Shown here piece after piece: positions 22,696 to 33,560 of a stretch of 64,000 nucleotides of DNA; within the stretch, counting starts at the first letter, position 1; every line of letters starts with the position of its first letter. The notes under the pieces are model-generated. The model saw only the letters and a program-made list of their open reading frames with translations. It did no database searches and had not been told where the DNA came from. The position numbers and the translations under genes were made by a program. This stretch comes from Pseudeuparius sepicola (lineage: Eukaryota > Arthropoda > Insecta > Coleoptera > Anthribidae): the NCBI GenBank assembly GCA_963920635.1, contig OY987307.1, forward strand, positions 20,475,735 through 20,539,734, written 5' to 3'.

Positions 22696-22923
22696 AGTGT
22701 CATTACAACAGAACAATAACATAAAAATTATATATTATCAAAAATATGTGAATACTCTTAATAATATTCATAGAATTTTGTGGGATAGATCCCAAGTAGG
22801 AAATGGGCGAAAAATTAAGGAATCCGCATGTATTTTAGGAAATACGGGAAACTGTGTTGCTGAATTTTCAGTGGAATTCAGTAAAATATTATTGCCAGTT
22901 ATTCAAAGAAAAGTTAGTATATA

Positions 22924-23245
22924 CAGGGTGTTTCACAACTTATCTAACATTTTTTAACCATATATGCAGTGCATAAGAAGTCGATTTCTCAAAAAATGCA
23001 ATAAAAATCCAACAGAAAACGAGTACAAAACAATCGTTGCCTTTTTTTTGCGAGTTTTTTTGTGCACTATTTACTTGCAGAATATTATTATTGTAAGCCA
23101 GCTTGCGTTCAAATTAATGAAGGACATTTTGAACAACTTTCTCGTTTTCTGTTGGACTTTTATTAATTTTTTTACACATCGACTTCTTATGTCACACTGC
23201 AACATATGTGGTTAAAATTTATCGGATAAGTTGTGAAACACCCTG
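22924..23245. mobile_element. TA-flanked MITE (CAGGGTGTTTCACAAC terminus)
   Basis: CAGGGTGTTTCACAACTTAT at the left and its inverted copy (AAGTTGTGAAACACCCTG) at the right are both flanked by TATA. The arms include CGACTTCTTATG and AACAGAAAACGAG pairs. It is 322 bp, inserted in a Penelope coding tail, and non-coding. Confidence 0.85.
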
Positions 23246-23284
23246 TATAATTAAATAGAACACAGGGTACAATATCAGACAGAT

Positions 23285-24158
23285 CTGGACCAACACTATA
23301 TTAAAGACCTGTGCATAGCGCAGTTTCAAGCGATCGCCACTGGCGCCACACGACGAAGCAAATTTACACAGTGGTTTAATGTTAAAACACCATGGTTGCA
23401 CAATCTTTTATAAAATAAAAACATATGCAAATATGTCTGTTAGAACGAATAATTTAATATCCAAAATAAAATAAAATATTTGTTTGTTATGTTCCTCTAT
23501 AATTTGACAAGTTCACATGGCATATTTCCATACATTTTCTTAAGAAAAGCGAGTCTAAAAACATGTAAGAGTATTTCCTTTAGTTGTAGCGTAAGTAAGC
23601 ATAAAACGCATTAGGTTTTTCAGTTTCTTCTTTATATGGAGGACTATTGGTTCGCTTTATAGAGCCACAAACCAAATTTTCTGTTTTCATTCTTGCATAC
23701 GTTACAAAATACACTTCCAAAATAATATCTATAATTTTCGCTTCATCAGCTGGTTGATCAGATCATCCCAGAATTCCAAAATAGTGTTTATTTTTCTGCA
23801 ATTCACCTAATGTTCTGTGCAGTGTGTATACCATTTTCTTCATGTGCATGGAAATTTCATGTTATCTCAAACAAATCTACCTATAAAAGCCGTGTTAATA
23901 TAATAGCATAAAACTGCTAAATACTGGATGCAAAAACAATTCGTTACCGTAAAAAGAAGGCAAATCGTAATAAAGCTGAATATTTATAATTTTGGACATT
24001 TTAAACGTCAGTAACTGACATATAAATAACCACAGAATACCCCCCTATAACCTGTAATAAGTCGCCATTTTTTTCGTCGAGTGGCGCCACCCCAGTCCGT
24101 AAACAACAATGAAATATGACGTCATACTCGGATCTTTAATATTATAGTGTCGGTCCAG
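23285..24158. mobile_element. DNA transposon E1 with 7-bp TSD
   Basis: TIRs of about 30 bp, starting CTGGACCAACACTATATT and ending AGTGTCGGTCCAG, are flanked by GACAGAT on both sides (23278-23284 and 24159-24165; the eighth base differs). It is 874 bp. The minus strand holds a transposase-like C-terminal remnant. A diverged relative lies at about 42780-44230. A 7-8-bp duplication would fit P-like or hAT-like elements, but the TIR is not one I recognise. Confidence 0.75.
23565..23860 (-). pseudogene. Transposase-like C-terminal remnant of element E1
   Basis: Minus-strand frames give KMVYTLHRTLGELQKNKHYF, then a stop after GILG, then DEAKIIDIILEVYFVTYARM, then KEETEKPNAFYAYLRYN. Similar pieces recur in the plus strand at about 43720-43800 and 44040-44206 (YTKETEKSKALYAYTLQ), so two copies share a coding segment. 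The helical tail with YARMKT is reminiscent of P-element-like transposase C-termini, but I cannot assign it firmly. Stops show it is dead. Confidence 0.4.
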
Positions 24159-24460
24159 GACAGATGGTTAGGTTATTGCTCTGTTGTCATCACAATTTGA
24201 TTTGGCATTTATTATTCTGTCATTTCACTTTGACTTGACATTATCTTTGAGAAAGGAGGCGGATTTATTCTGTTGTTGAAGTTATGTTTTGAGTTAACGT
24301 TCAAAGTTTCGTGTTTTAATGTTATTTATGAATTTTCAAAGTTGAATCTGAACTACCCAATGACAAAGCGTCAGAGCCTTTTCTAGCAGTGGTTTTTCCT
24401 AGCAACTTAAAAAAGTTGTCCTTTAACCAATTTGTTTCAGTTTTCATTTCAGTATTCTGA

Positions 24461-24872
24461 CTGAAAGAGCTGCCTTATTGTATTTTTATTCCTACTGAGA
24501 ACGACAAATTTGATGCGGGTAACCAATATCATAAATTATAACGACTGTTGATCTGGAATCCCAGAACTACCAATCTATCGCTTTTGCTGCTAAGAAAGGC
24601 TTACCTAATAACTTGCACCGTTGTTAAATATTTAAGTTTTAATGTTTTTGTAATATATCTACTCTACGGCTGGCTTCAATAAACTAAGCATATATACGTG
24701 TAGTTCAATTGAGGAACTGCTTAGTGTCTCCTATTATTTCTGGTTAGACCTAAAAGCAGATAATCTCAACCCACGTTATTTGCGCAATGTTGGGTACTTT
24801 CTCTGTATAGGTACGCACACACTTACATATAACATTTCTTGATTATTGTCGCTGGGTACCATAATAAATTAC
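24461..24872. other. Start of the intron downstream of the putative first exon
   Basis: On the minus strand this follows the GTAATT donor. No gene or repeat boundary was seen. Confidence 0.3.
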
Positions 24873-25106
24873 CTGTGGATAATCAAAGGGAACGTGCATA
24901 GGTGCGTACGGCGGAAACTGAAACATCGAAGTTTGCGGGGAACTGTACGCCCCGGACGTACTGGGCCCTGGATCGAACGATGCGTAAGGCAATCCCAAGT
25001 GTCCCGAAGAAGTGTACGTCGGCGCTCCTGTGGTATTGCTTGACCACATCGTGCTGGTGACGCTACTCGACGTCGTGGTTGGTTCGGTGTACTGCGCGGG
25101 GTACAT
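24873..25106 (-). CDS. Putative first coding exon, Ser/Thr/Pro/Tyr-rich N-terminus (transcription-factor-like)
   Basis: The minus-strand frame gives 78 codons, MYPAQYTEPTTTSSS at the start and APMHVPFDYPQ at the end, followed directly by a donor (CAG|GTAATT, GT at 24872-24871). An in-frame TAA lies seven codons upstream of the ATG at 25106, supporting this start. The residues are low-complexity Ser/Thr with Tyr/Pro clusters and no charged core, typical of disordered activation-type N-termini of developmental transcription factors. Phase 0 at the donor is compatible with the phase-0 zinc-finger exon at 5211-5436 on the same strand. Base composition is much GC-richer than the surroundings. I infer it is the first coding exon of that gene, with intervening exon(s) unseen, but it could belong to another minus-strand gene. 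Confidence 0.6.
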
Positions 25107-25365
25107 GGTCAAGTTTGTTCCTTATCGATTATTATCGGTCAACACTTAAAGGTACTGTGGAAGAATTGCAAGGTAAAATCTTGAAAAGTACGTGAGTAGT
25201 GAAGAAAACTCCAGTGTATCATTTTCAGCGCCTTCGGTGCGTAGGGTTCGTTGCGTTGGGCGTGGTACATGGAGCATATTTATCAGGTTGACTCTATTTT
25301 CGTCGTTAACGATAAACGATAATGGATGGTTGTAGTAAGAAAGGATGAATTATTACAGAGGTTCT
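25107..25365 (-). promoter_or_regulatory. Likely 5' UTR or proximal upstream region of the first coding exon
   Basis: Minus-strand sequence immediately upstream of the ATG. A possible splice acceptor (CTTCCACAG, near 25155) would allow a noncoding leader exon further upstream. No TATA box was recognised. The region ends at the left terminus of a 1.55-kb repeat element. Confidence 0.3.
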
Positions 25366-26920
25366 ACACAGTAAAAAAAAATCGGCGTAAATCCTCTTCG
25401 TGTAAGTGGTGAAAGAAATTTGGTGAAAATTTGACACGAAAATTGGTGGATTCCAAATATCTTTACCAAACCTCATTTGGTAAAATTCACACTACAACAA
25501 ATTCGTTAATTTTAACACTTAGGAGTGTAATATTTTTATATTTCTAACACGGCTTCGTGTTTGTTCACAGCACGCGGTGTTCCTTAACACCATTCAGTGT
25601 CCCTTAGCACTAAGCTGTGTCAAATTGAACGTATTAAGACAAGTTCGTGTTAAATAGATGAGAGGGGGAAGGTATTTCACCAGTTATGGGTGTAAAATCT
25701 TAGGCATTCGAAGCAATGGCATCAGTTGTTTTTCGAACGTGTTGCACGACGGAGCTTATCAGTTTGTGTGACGTGTGACCCGACCGCGTGGTGCAAATAT
25801 TAGTTATAAAAGTGATTCTACCGACCGCTAGTGCAAAAATGGTGTTGTTATGTAAAGTAAAATTTCATAGTGGGTCAGATATGGATTAAAACGACAGGCG
25901 AATATGCAGATGTGACGACGAAAGGTACTGTTTGATAGCCGAGGTGATAGCCCCTAACCTATACTCATCGACTGTGTTGATATGAGTTTGTTCTCACTGA
26001 AATCAGAGACCAGTTGCGAATCTGATTGACGAATTTTAAATTATCTGACTGTTCCGATTGTTTTGATTCCTGCTGATTGGCTCCGACTTAGTTCGGACTT
26101 GCTTGTGCTTGTAAGAATTGTAAGAACAGGCCTATCTAACTAAATCGCTGTGTCGCAACGTTTGAACTTTCTTTTTGTCTCACACGGACAATTCTGTAAG
26201 GCAGTACATTGTATCAGAATTTGTACGAAATAGTTTGGTGGCATTACGAATTTGAATGAAAATGCTCTTTTGCAGTATAAGTATAAATAACCTCCTAACA
26301 GCATTTCTTGTGTTTGTGGTTAGGTACACTTTTCTTACGAATTCGTACTATATTATATATTTATATATAACTTTTTTATAACCAAATATTTTTGGCTGTG
26401 AGAATGAATATTTATTTATAGCTTTAAGAAAGAAGATTTTATACCTATTGTAAGGAATCGTTCATATATTTTGGAACTGAAATAAAGTATTTTCTTTACT
26501 TATTACCGTTTATTATTTCTTACAAATTAATTTAAATCGACCAAGCACATATTATGCCTGGTTCATACAGCTTCTTTATCTTTTAGTTTTATTTTATTTT
26601 TACAAGTAACACATATCCGAAATTTGAACTTATCAATGACATTTGAAATTTCTTTAAAATAAAGTACATGCAAAACTATAAGAGAGAAAGAAGAAGAAAA
26701 GGGGAATACCAAATAAATTAAATTTTGACCAAATTGCATGTAAAAGTTACACAACACGGTGTTAATCTTACACAACGCTGTGTTAAATATTCACACCAGC
26801 ATAGTTCTTATTGGCACAAGAACATTTGGTGAAATTGACCAAAAAAGAAAGTGTAAAATTTACCAAATATGGTGTGGACAACTTTTCGTGTCAAATTTAA
26901 CACCGGATTTTTTACTGTGT
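25366..26920. mobile_element. TIR element with arrays of about 20-bp ACAC...GTGT hairpin units
   Basis: The left end ACACAGTAAAAAAAAATCGG and the right end ACCGGATTTTTTACTGTGT are inverted. Subterminal zones at 25500-25660 and 26740-26900 hold successive units of about 20 bp, each a small hairpin of ACAC, 5-8 variable bases, then GTGT (e.g. AACACGGCTTCGTGTTTG, AACACCATTCAGTGTCCC, CACAACACGGTGTTAATC). A TTTGGTRAAAWT motif recurs at both ends. The 1.1-kb interior is not repetitive and shows no recognised protein. No clear TSD. It lies about 260 bp upstream of the putative first coding exon. Confidence 0.6.
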
Positions 26921-28799
26921 TCGCTATTTTTAGAATAAAACACAATAACAACAAACTATTAAGTAAACCCTCTGTTTCTTAATACGAAAAACATTATAAA
27001 TCGCGAGGCGGGCCTCACCATAACAAGAAAAATGCCTATGGGTGATTGTGGGTTCAGTGTACCTGGGAGTGCTAATATTATTTCTTGTTGTTTATTGCTC
27101 TATGTTAATTATGTTTATTCCACTGTTCTCAGCAACGATTTCTTTATTGTTGCAATTATTGGCGGAGTGTAATGGCTGTTCTATTACTCTATATTATCTG
27201 TAATTTAATGACGCCTCACACTTCATTGTTCTGCACAGAAATTCGTTCGAAGGTTTAGGATACTTTTGAGCATTTGTGGTTGGTAATTTATTATGTGAAG
27301 GCACCCTTTTCTAGCAATTGTTTAATTGTCATTTAAGGTGAATTTTCTATTACTGCAGAGTGTTGTGAAGCAATAACTACAAGGTTTTGAATATAAATTT
27401 CAGAAAGGAATTATCGTGATTACGTTGAGCCGGTTGTCGTCGATTAATGTCGTGTGTTTTAACAGATCTGTTTATATAGAGAGGGGAATTATACACAAAA
27501 AAAAAAGTTTTTTCGGCAATCTTCTGCGATTTTGATAAAGATTATCTAGAGAATTTATTGCTAAGAGAAACTGTTGTCATTTACTGAAGAGTTAATAACT
27601 TAATATGCACTATGAATGGGGAATCATAATTTGTGAATTTTAAGGAAGGGGTAAAGGAGGTGTATTTACTATTTAGTATGCTTCGCTGTCTTATTTTTAT
27701 CTTTCATAAAGAATGGCATATTCTAAGGTCCGTATCACACATAGGAATACATGTATGAACAAGGTGAAGAGTGATATTCGCTTGACAAGTTCCACCTTTT
27801 CGAGCGCTTATTCCCTAGATAACTAAATAAACGTTTGTTCGTTCTGGGAACACGGTCAATTTGCGATTTCCTTGCCGTATGCGACAAACCAAAACTGCAA
27901 TGTACCGCATTTCTTTAATAACATTCATTTTTTCCTCGTACCTAGCAATAAGAAAAAACGCACGGGATCCCGGGAGTATGTATGTAATAGACGAAAATTG
28001 CAAGTCGCGCATCGCAAGGAAGCAATTAGAGTTTATAGACGTAATTGAAACATACGAAGTTGAAACGAATAATAATGTAAATGCGGCGTTTTATCCCATC
28101 ATCCATCATTCTCGTTTACTTTGTGTCTGCAAAATAAAGCCAAAATTGAATTCCTTGACCGCAAAACATAGAAAACGTGATATTACTCGCTATTTTCAAA
28201 TTCACCCATTTTTATGTGTCCACGCTATGTGTCCCACTACCCCTATAACTTTTTAATTTTGTTCTTATATGCAGTTTTCTGGGATAGTAAAACTTATTTT
28301 TTTTTAAATTGGAACACTAAATATTTTTGCAGTTTTTGGTCACTGCTGGTCAAGGCAATCAAAGTGATAAAAAACTTTGTCTTATTGTTGTCTTTCTTTG
28401 TTTTTGAAGTCTTCCGTTTTACTAATTTTATTTAATTTAAATTTGTGGATCTCCCGAGAAAGATAGACGATCAATGCAATGACAAAAAAATATTGTTTAA
28501 TGTTACAAAGTTTTAGATATATCATTTTTATTGCATTGACAAGCAGATTTCAAAAATGCAGAAATATTATAGGTACCTACCTACTGTCTACTTTTAAACA
28601 TATAGGTATACAAATCCATAAATTCTTTATTTTTGGAGATAATCACTAAATATTGACCATTCAACTATTTTGAGAGGATTCCCTGACACACTCGACTTGA
28701 CAGATGCCTTTTTAAAATTCCTATTTTGGTCAACTTTGGCACTCTATAGAATGAAACTCCCTGTATATTTCTGTTCAAATTTGGTATATCAGGGTTTAG
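26921..28799. other. Unassigned upstream stretch
   Basis: An open frame at 27861-28256 (131 codons, plus strand) has no recognisable motif. Its GC-richer first half (27840-28060) overlaps open frames on both strands, as in the putative regulatory islands. No inverted-repeat element was detected. If the 24.9-25.1 kb exon is the first exon, this is promoter-distal upstream DNA. Confidence 0.3.
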
Positions 28800-28965
28800 G
28801 GGTGTTATAATTAACGCTGTGGTGTCAGATTTTAAGTAAAAAAAATCATTAAAAGGTTTTCGTGAAAATCGAGGGTAAGTATAAAAAATATTGTAGCCGA
28901 CCCTCGATTTCCATTTTGAAAATGGTAGGAAGGTCTAAAGAAGCGGTTTTTGAGCCCTTCTAAAC
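28800..28965. repeat. Arm of the fold-back family at 1565-2445
   Basis: GGTTTTCGTGAAAATCGAGG and following bases (AAAATGGTAGGAAGG) match the reverse complement of 1570-1695. Preceding sequence (28670-28760, GAGAGGATTCCCTGACACAC) matches 2230-2300. It is a decayed fragment. Confidence 0.5.
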
Positions 28966-29483
28966 AAAAGAAATTGCAGGCGATTATCTCCAAAAGTAAA
29001 GTTTTTATGGATTTTTATATATGTATAAAAGTATATACACCCGGTGAATTTTTCGATTTTAAAAACATAAGTTTGGTGTTCTAGCAATTTTCGAAGCACC
29101 CTGCACAACATTTCTTCCTATTCCAGAAAACTACAGGTTTTTTCTATTACAAAAAAAATGAAAAAGATATAGGGGACACTTACCGTGGACACCTTGTAGC
29201 TACCTGTGTAAAATAACGTCAAAAATATAGTAACAATTTGTTCTAATTTGGTTGGATAAGAATTATTGTGCTGCGCGAAAAACTAAGTAATATACCTATG
29301 TTTTCATCTCCCATTTCCACCCCTTCGAATAAATCGATTTTGCCCAAAAGCAATCGAAACCGTCCTATTCTAGGCAATATTACATACCCACTAAATTTAA
29401 TCCGCGCTCGAAAGTTCTCGTGGGAACATACATTAGACACATTTTTTGTTGAAACTTTGGTTTTCGACGTCCACAAATAATAG

Positions 29484-29610
29484 TATATTACACTTAGGTT
29501 GAGAAGTGAGCCATTATATACCGAGCTTTTTAATATCCTGAGGCGCGTAGCGCCGAAGGATATAATATGCGAGGTAAATAATGGCCTTCTCAACCGAAGT
29601 GTATATAGAA
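29484..29610. repeat. Palindromic MITE-like unit
   Basis: CACTTAGGTTGAGAAGTGAG at the left pairs with GGCCTTCTCAACCGAAGTG at the right, with an inner GGCGCGTAGCGCC palindrome and flanking AATATCCT/AGGATAT pair. It has hairpin potential of about 125 nt and no coding content. Confidence 0.6.
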
Positions 29611-29882
29611 TTTTTTTTGCTACTAACATTGAAATATTGCCATATTTTAGTTTATTTTAGTCATTTCTCGCTTTTTTCAAATACTTCGAAATATCAAGTA
29701 GCCAAGTAGTAGTTGTCAAGTTGATAAAATGACACTATTCTTTAAATGTCATAGAGAAAATTTTTTATTATTTACCTAGGTATTTTTTTATTATCATTAT
29801 TTACCTATTGTGAGAAATATTACTTCTCATTAGAGGAATGAGGTAAATAATGGTGATTTCTCAGGTTAGTAGTAAAAAAAAC
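29611..29882. mobile_element. Small TIR element (TTTTTTTTGCTACTAAC)
   Basis: TTTTTTTTGCTACTAACAT at the left is matched by GGTTAGTAGTAAAAAAAA at the right. It is about 270 bp and non-coding. GAGGTAAATAATGG occurs both here and in the preceding palindrome, suggesting the two are parts of one composite repeat. Confidence 0.45.
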
Positions 29883-30659
29883 AATTTCTTAATCATCTTA
29901 AATATTTCTTACTTATAGTAGAAAAACTTAAATCTCGGAAGAAGGAGCGGAAAATCTCGCTATAATTTACAGCGTGGAATGGGAAACTATAACTCAATGG
30001 TAAATATACAAGCCATCTTTATTTATGCTGTTCTAGAATAACAAAAATTCGGATTCATAACCTCGCAAGTGTTTACATACCTAACCCAAACTAAGCTACG
30101 ATTAATTAATGCAGTTAATATACCTGCATTAAAAGACTTAATATTTTGATAATAAATTACCTCTAACAAGTGATAATTAACAACACTGAACTCGATATTT
30201 CACCGCGAATCAGAAGCAATACAGAAAAGAATTTTGTTATAACTCCAAACAAATCAGGCAGAAAATAATGCGAGTTGACACGTAGGTTTTTAAAACAATA
30301 AGAGAACGTATATTTTGTCATGACTGTTAGCTAAGTCTGAAACTTTTGCTGATATCGAGATCTTTTGAAGTGATGATTAGGTACACTTTTTAATGATGTA
30401 ATTGTCTCTAAAAATATGTGAAGCTGCAGATAGTTTGATATCTAATTTGAATTTACAACAACGCATACAAAAGAATTTCCAATTTATTATGTTTTGACGA
30501 CAGAAATTATCTAATAAGTTAGTTGCATTCCCAATAGGTTATCGTTCTAACACTACGCGATTCAAAAAGTTTTAAACTTTACTTTGTCTAAAATATTTAT
30601 CGCATCTCAGAGAGTCAGTTACCAACAAAAGCGAGTACTTTTCCTCTTTGAACAAAAGA

Positions 30660-31520
30660 GAGTTATACCAGCAATATAAGACAAAGGGGTTAAAAAATTC
30701 TTGGCCCACCTGTTCGTAGATAAGACATTTTTCCGTCGAGATAATATGGTATCTAGCTTGCCATGAAGGTTTTTCGCTTGCGAGAGGTATAATTATTTTA
30801 ATCAGACGCGTTATTTAGACAATCGTCGTATAAAATCTAAAAAATTGCGAAATATCCATAGATTTTACGCTGCAACTATCCACAGTATCGTGACACACTT
30901 TTCTTCGAGTTGGAAAAAAATCCGACGCCATTATACACATTCACTCGCTGCCTTCCCCACTACCGCACCAAAGAAACTTTTTATAAAAGGCGGGAAATTT
31001 AAAAACGCCAAATAAGACGTCCACCGCGCGCCGCGCCGAACGCTTTTGCCAAACGCTGACAATAAACTAAAGTAATTAATAAAATAAATGATATTTATAA
31101 TTTCAGATTCGTTAGGATATTATAAATAAATATTTCTTGTTTTAATTTTGAACGTATTTACGCAAAATTCAGCTTTATAACGATTGTCAATTGAGAGTAA
31201 TATTTTCGTTGCGAACCAGTTTGAGATTTATTATTTATAACAATCTTTGGCATTTCGAGTAATTGCTTGACCGATTGGATTTAGGTCAATTTAAATTAAC
31301 AGATAAAATAAGTATTAAAATCTATCTGTTATGCATATGCTGCACCGCATGCTCACGTCACGACGTGCATTTTTGAGCTTATCCTGTTTGTGAGGTAATA
31401 AACCGACGTTTTCGTTTTTCGCTTTAGCGGGTGCGAATTTTGGACTTTGCATTCGGAATCCCATCGCGTTAATCAACAGATTTCTTCGGAATGTTTAGGA
31501 GGGACTATCGGAAACGACAT
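30660..31520. promoter_or_regulatory. Putative regulatory island
   Basis: A block of intermediate GC content contains TTTTTCCGTCGAGATAA, TAGATTTTACGCTGC, a CG-rich core at 31015-31050 and AGTAATTAATAAAATAAATG. TTTACG/TTTATA and TAATTA cores would suit Hox or caudal-type factors. No exon was recognised. Placement upstream of the putative first exon suggests enhancer DNA; this is inference. Confidence 0.3.
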
Positions 31521-31637
31521 ATTTTTCATAGAAACTTCCACAGCGTGGGCCTGAGTACTTGTGAGTTGATAGAGTATGTTTATTACACGTAGTTTCTTTA
31601 CAAATCAAACATTGTAGAAGGGAATAACAAAAAATGG

Positions 31638-32497
31638 ACCGCCGGGAGATAGTGACAGATTTTTGGACGTGATTTTACTCAGTATGCCTTGCAAAGGGCA
31701 TTATGTGGCACATATTCTCACAATAATAAGGTATGAATCAGAGAGTCATCCTGGGTTCTTCATATGGAAAAGTGAGTTTTCATTTATTCGAAAAATATGC
31801 GTTTTGATATGATTTTATACAGGCTGCCATGTTTTTTATAATGAAGTTCAAATAGAAAATTCCTCGGAAAACCATAGGCATGCCGTTAGGGTGGGTCCAA
31901 AGGGCTATTATTGCCACGTGATCTTGTATTTTAATAATTTTTTCCACGTTTCTGAACAGGCTGCCAATGAGAAGTATGCAAGTTCTTATTATGAAAATGC
32001 TGAAAAAAGGATGGCATACCTTTCGCGCATGTCTAAGTACACTTTATATCGAATAACTCGTTTAAATGATTAAATAACATTCAATTTAAACAGTACTTGG
32101 ACATGCGCGAAAGGTATGCCATCCTTTTTTCAGCATTTTCATAATAAGAACTTGCATACTTCTCATTGGCAGCCTGTTCAGAAACGTGGAAAAATTAATT
32201 ATTAAAATACAAGATCACGTGGCAATATAGCCCTTTGGACCCACCCTAACTGTATGCCTATGGTTTTCCGAGGAATTTTCTATTTTGAACTTCATTATAA
32301 AACACATGGCAGCCTGTATAAAATCATATCAAAACGCATATTTTTCGAATAATTGAAAACTCAGTTTTTCACATAAAGAACCCAGGATGACTCTCTGATT
32401 CATACCTTATTATTGTGAGAATATGTGCCACATAATGCCCTTTGCAAGGCATACTGAGTAAAATCACGTCCAAAAATCTGTCACTATCTCCCGGTCT
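31638..32497. mobile_element. Fold-back element family F, copy 2 (most complete)
   Basis: Two arms of about 420 bp run CGGGAGATAGTGACAGATT...GCGCATGTCTAAGTACACTT and back, closing near 32070, almost a full-length hairpin with a very short loop. The right end is TCTCCCGGTCTATA. Copies 1 (5588-6161) and 3 (40030-40545) are shortened versions. Open frames inside are arm sequence only. Confidence 0.85.
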
Positions 32498-33149
32498 ATA
32501 ATAGAATAAGGGAATAAACAATGATAATTTCACAAAAGAATGGCATACAATCTGATATTCAATTTTAACGTGAGCATTTCCTTAGACTTTAGTCCAATAA
32601 AGATGTCAGCAAAATAAATTCCAAACAGGATGATTTTTCAGGGTTTCTTGGGGACTGTCTCCTGACTGTCCAACCAAAAGATCTCACTCGAACTCCTGGT
32701 ACGAATTGCGCTATAAGGTGGTTTCCTAAACATTTTTTAGAGCAAAATGACCCTAATGATAAAAGTTGTAGGGGATCAAAATGTGAACAACTTTTCCTCA
32801 TAATTTTTTTCGTATCTCTAATACATAACGAGTTATAGCGCATTACTTATTTGACACAAATTCCGCACGCTGCAGGGATGGTAAACATTTTTTTACAAAA
32901 AATTATAAAAATTATAAGAAATGCTTTTCTTATGAAAAATGAAAAATGCTTTGGCAATATAGGTTCAAAATGTAATTTTCCATGATGATGTCTCGCCACA
33001 AAAAACTAACTCACCTTGTACAGGGTTGCAACTAAATATGGTTTCAGTTTTCCTCTCGTTTTAATATATGCCGATTCTCCTGGTTTAGGAAATTGAATAT
33101 AATTTGTTCGCCAAATTTAAACATGTTATTCATTCACTGTAGAATCTGT
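32498..33149. other. Unassigned AT-rich stretch
   Basis: No gene recognised. The motif AACTCACCTTGTACAGGG near 33010 looks like abutting termini of TA-flanked fold-back elements, without a partner I could place. Confidence 0.3.
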
Positions 33150-33560
33150 GACGTAGTATATGAGAAAATAGACAGGCGAACTTTAGTTTCCATTCGAGGT
33201 TCGTACATGGTGTCAGCCTGATTAATTAGTTTTTATATTCGTATTTATTAATTATTAATCGCCATTAATAAAAATGCATTTATCTGTCGGTTCGAGTATC
33301 CGTCTAAATTCGTTACAAGGTAAGTTCGTGCATTTTTAACGAATAAAAATGGGAGAGTAACAACGGCAGGACAATGTAAAGTGAAGCGAGAATGTGACTC
33401 GGTATTTCGATTGGATTCTGCTTCCTTATGCACACGGTAGCAGGTGCTACGTACGCACTATTCAAAGCAAAAATATCTTCGGCGTTAGACTTGAATTTAA
33501 AAGCCAGATCGTGAACTATAAAACTGTAGCTGCCGAGCATGTATATAGCGGACCAAATCA
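33150..33560. promoter_or_regulatory. Homeodomain-site-rich island
   Basis: Within about 60 bp (33218-33280) lie GATTAATTAG, TTATTAATTATTAATCG and CCATTAATAAAAATGC, a cluster of TAATTA/ATTAAT cores, followed by moderately GC-rich sequence to 33460. Such clusters are typical of homeodomain-regulated enhancers, but they also arise by chance in AT-rich DNA. Two overlapping open frames on opposite strands show no motif. Confidence 0.3.

Larger units (their letters stand above)
22700..24460 (+). mobile_element. Penelope-like element 3' fragment (copy 2), split by two later insertions
   Basis: The coding tail NIHRILWDRSQVGNGRKI, then SACILGNTGN, then FSVEFSKILLP (22750-22923) matches the C-terminus downstream of GIY-YIG in copies 1 and 3. 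The sequence is cut by a TA-flanked MITE (22924-23245), resumes for about 40 bp, is cut again by element E1 (23285-24158), and continues into a 3' UTR (GGTTAGGTTATTGCTC through GAGAAAGGAGGCGG) shared with copy 1. Removing both insertions restores colinearity with copy 1. Confidence 0.75.

Noticed and set aside
24843..25112. Start of the Ser/Thr-rich frame two codons upstream of the ATG, and continuation VIYYGTQRQ at its end
   Set aside because: The upstream codon is TTG, not ATG, and the tail lies beyond a good GTAATT donor, so it is probably intronic.
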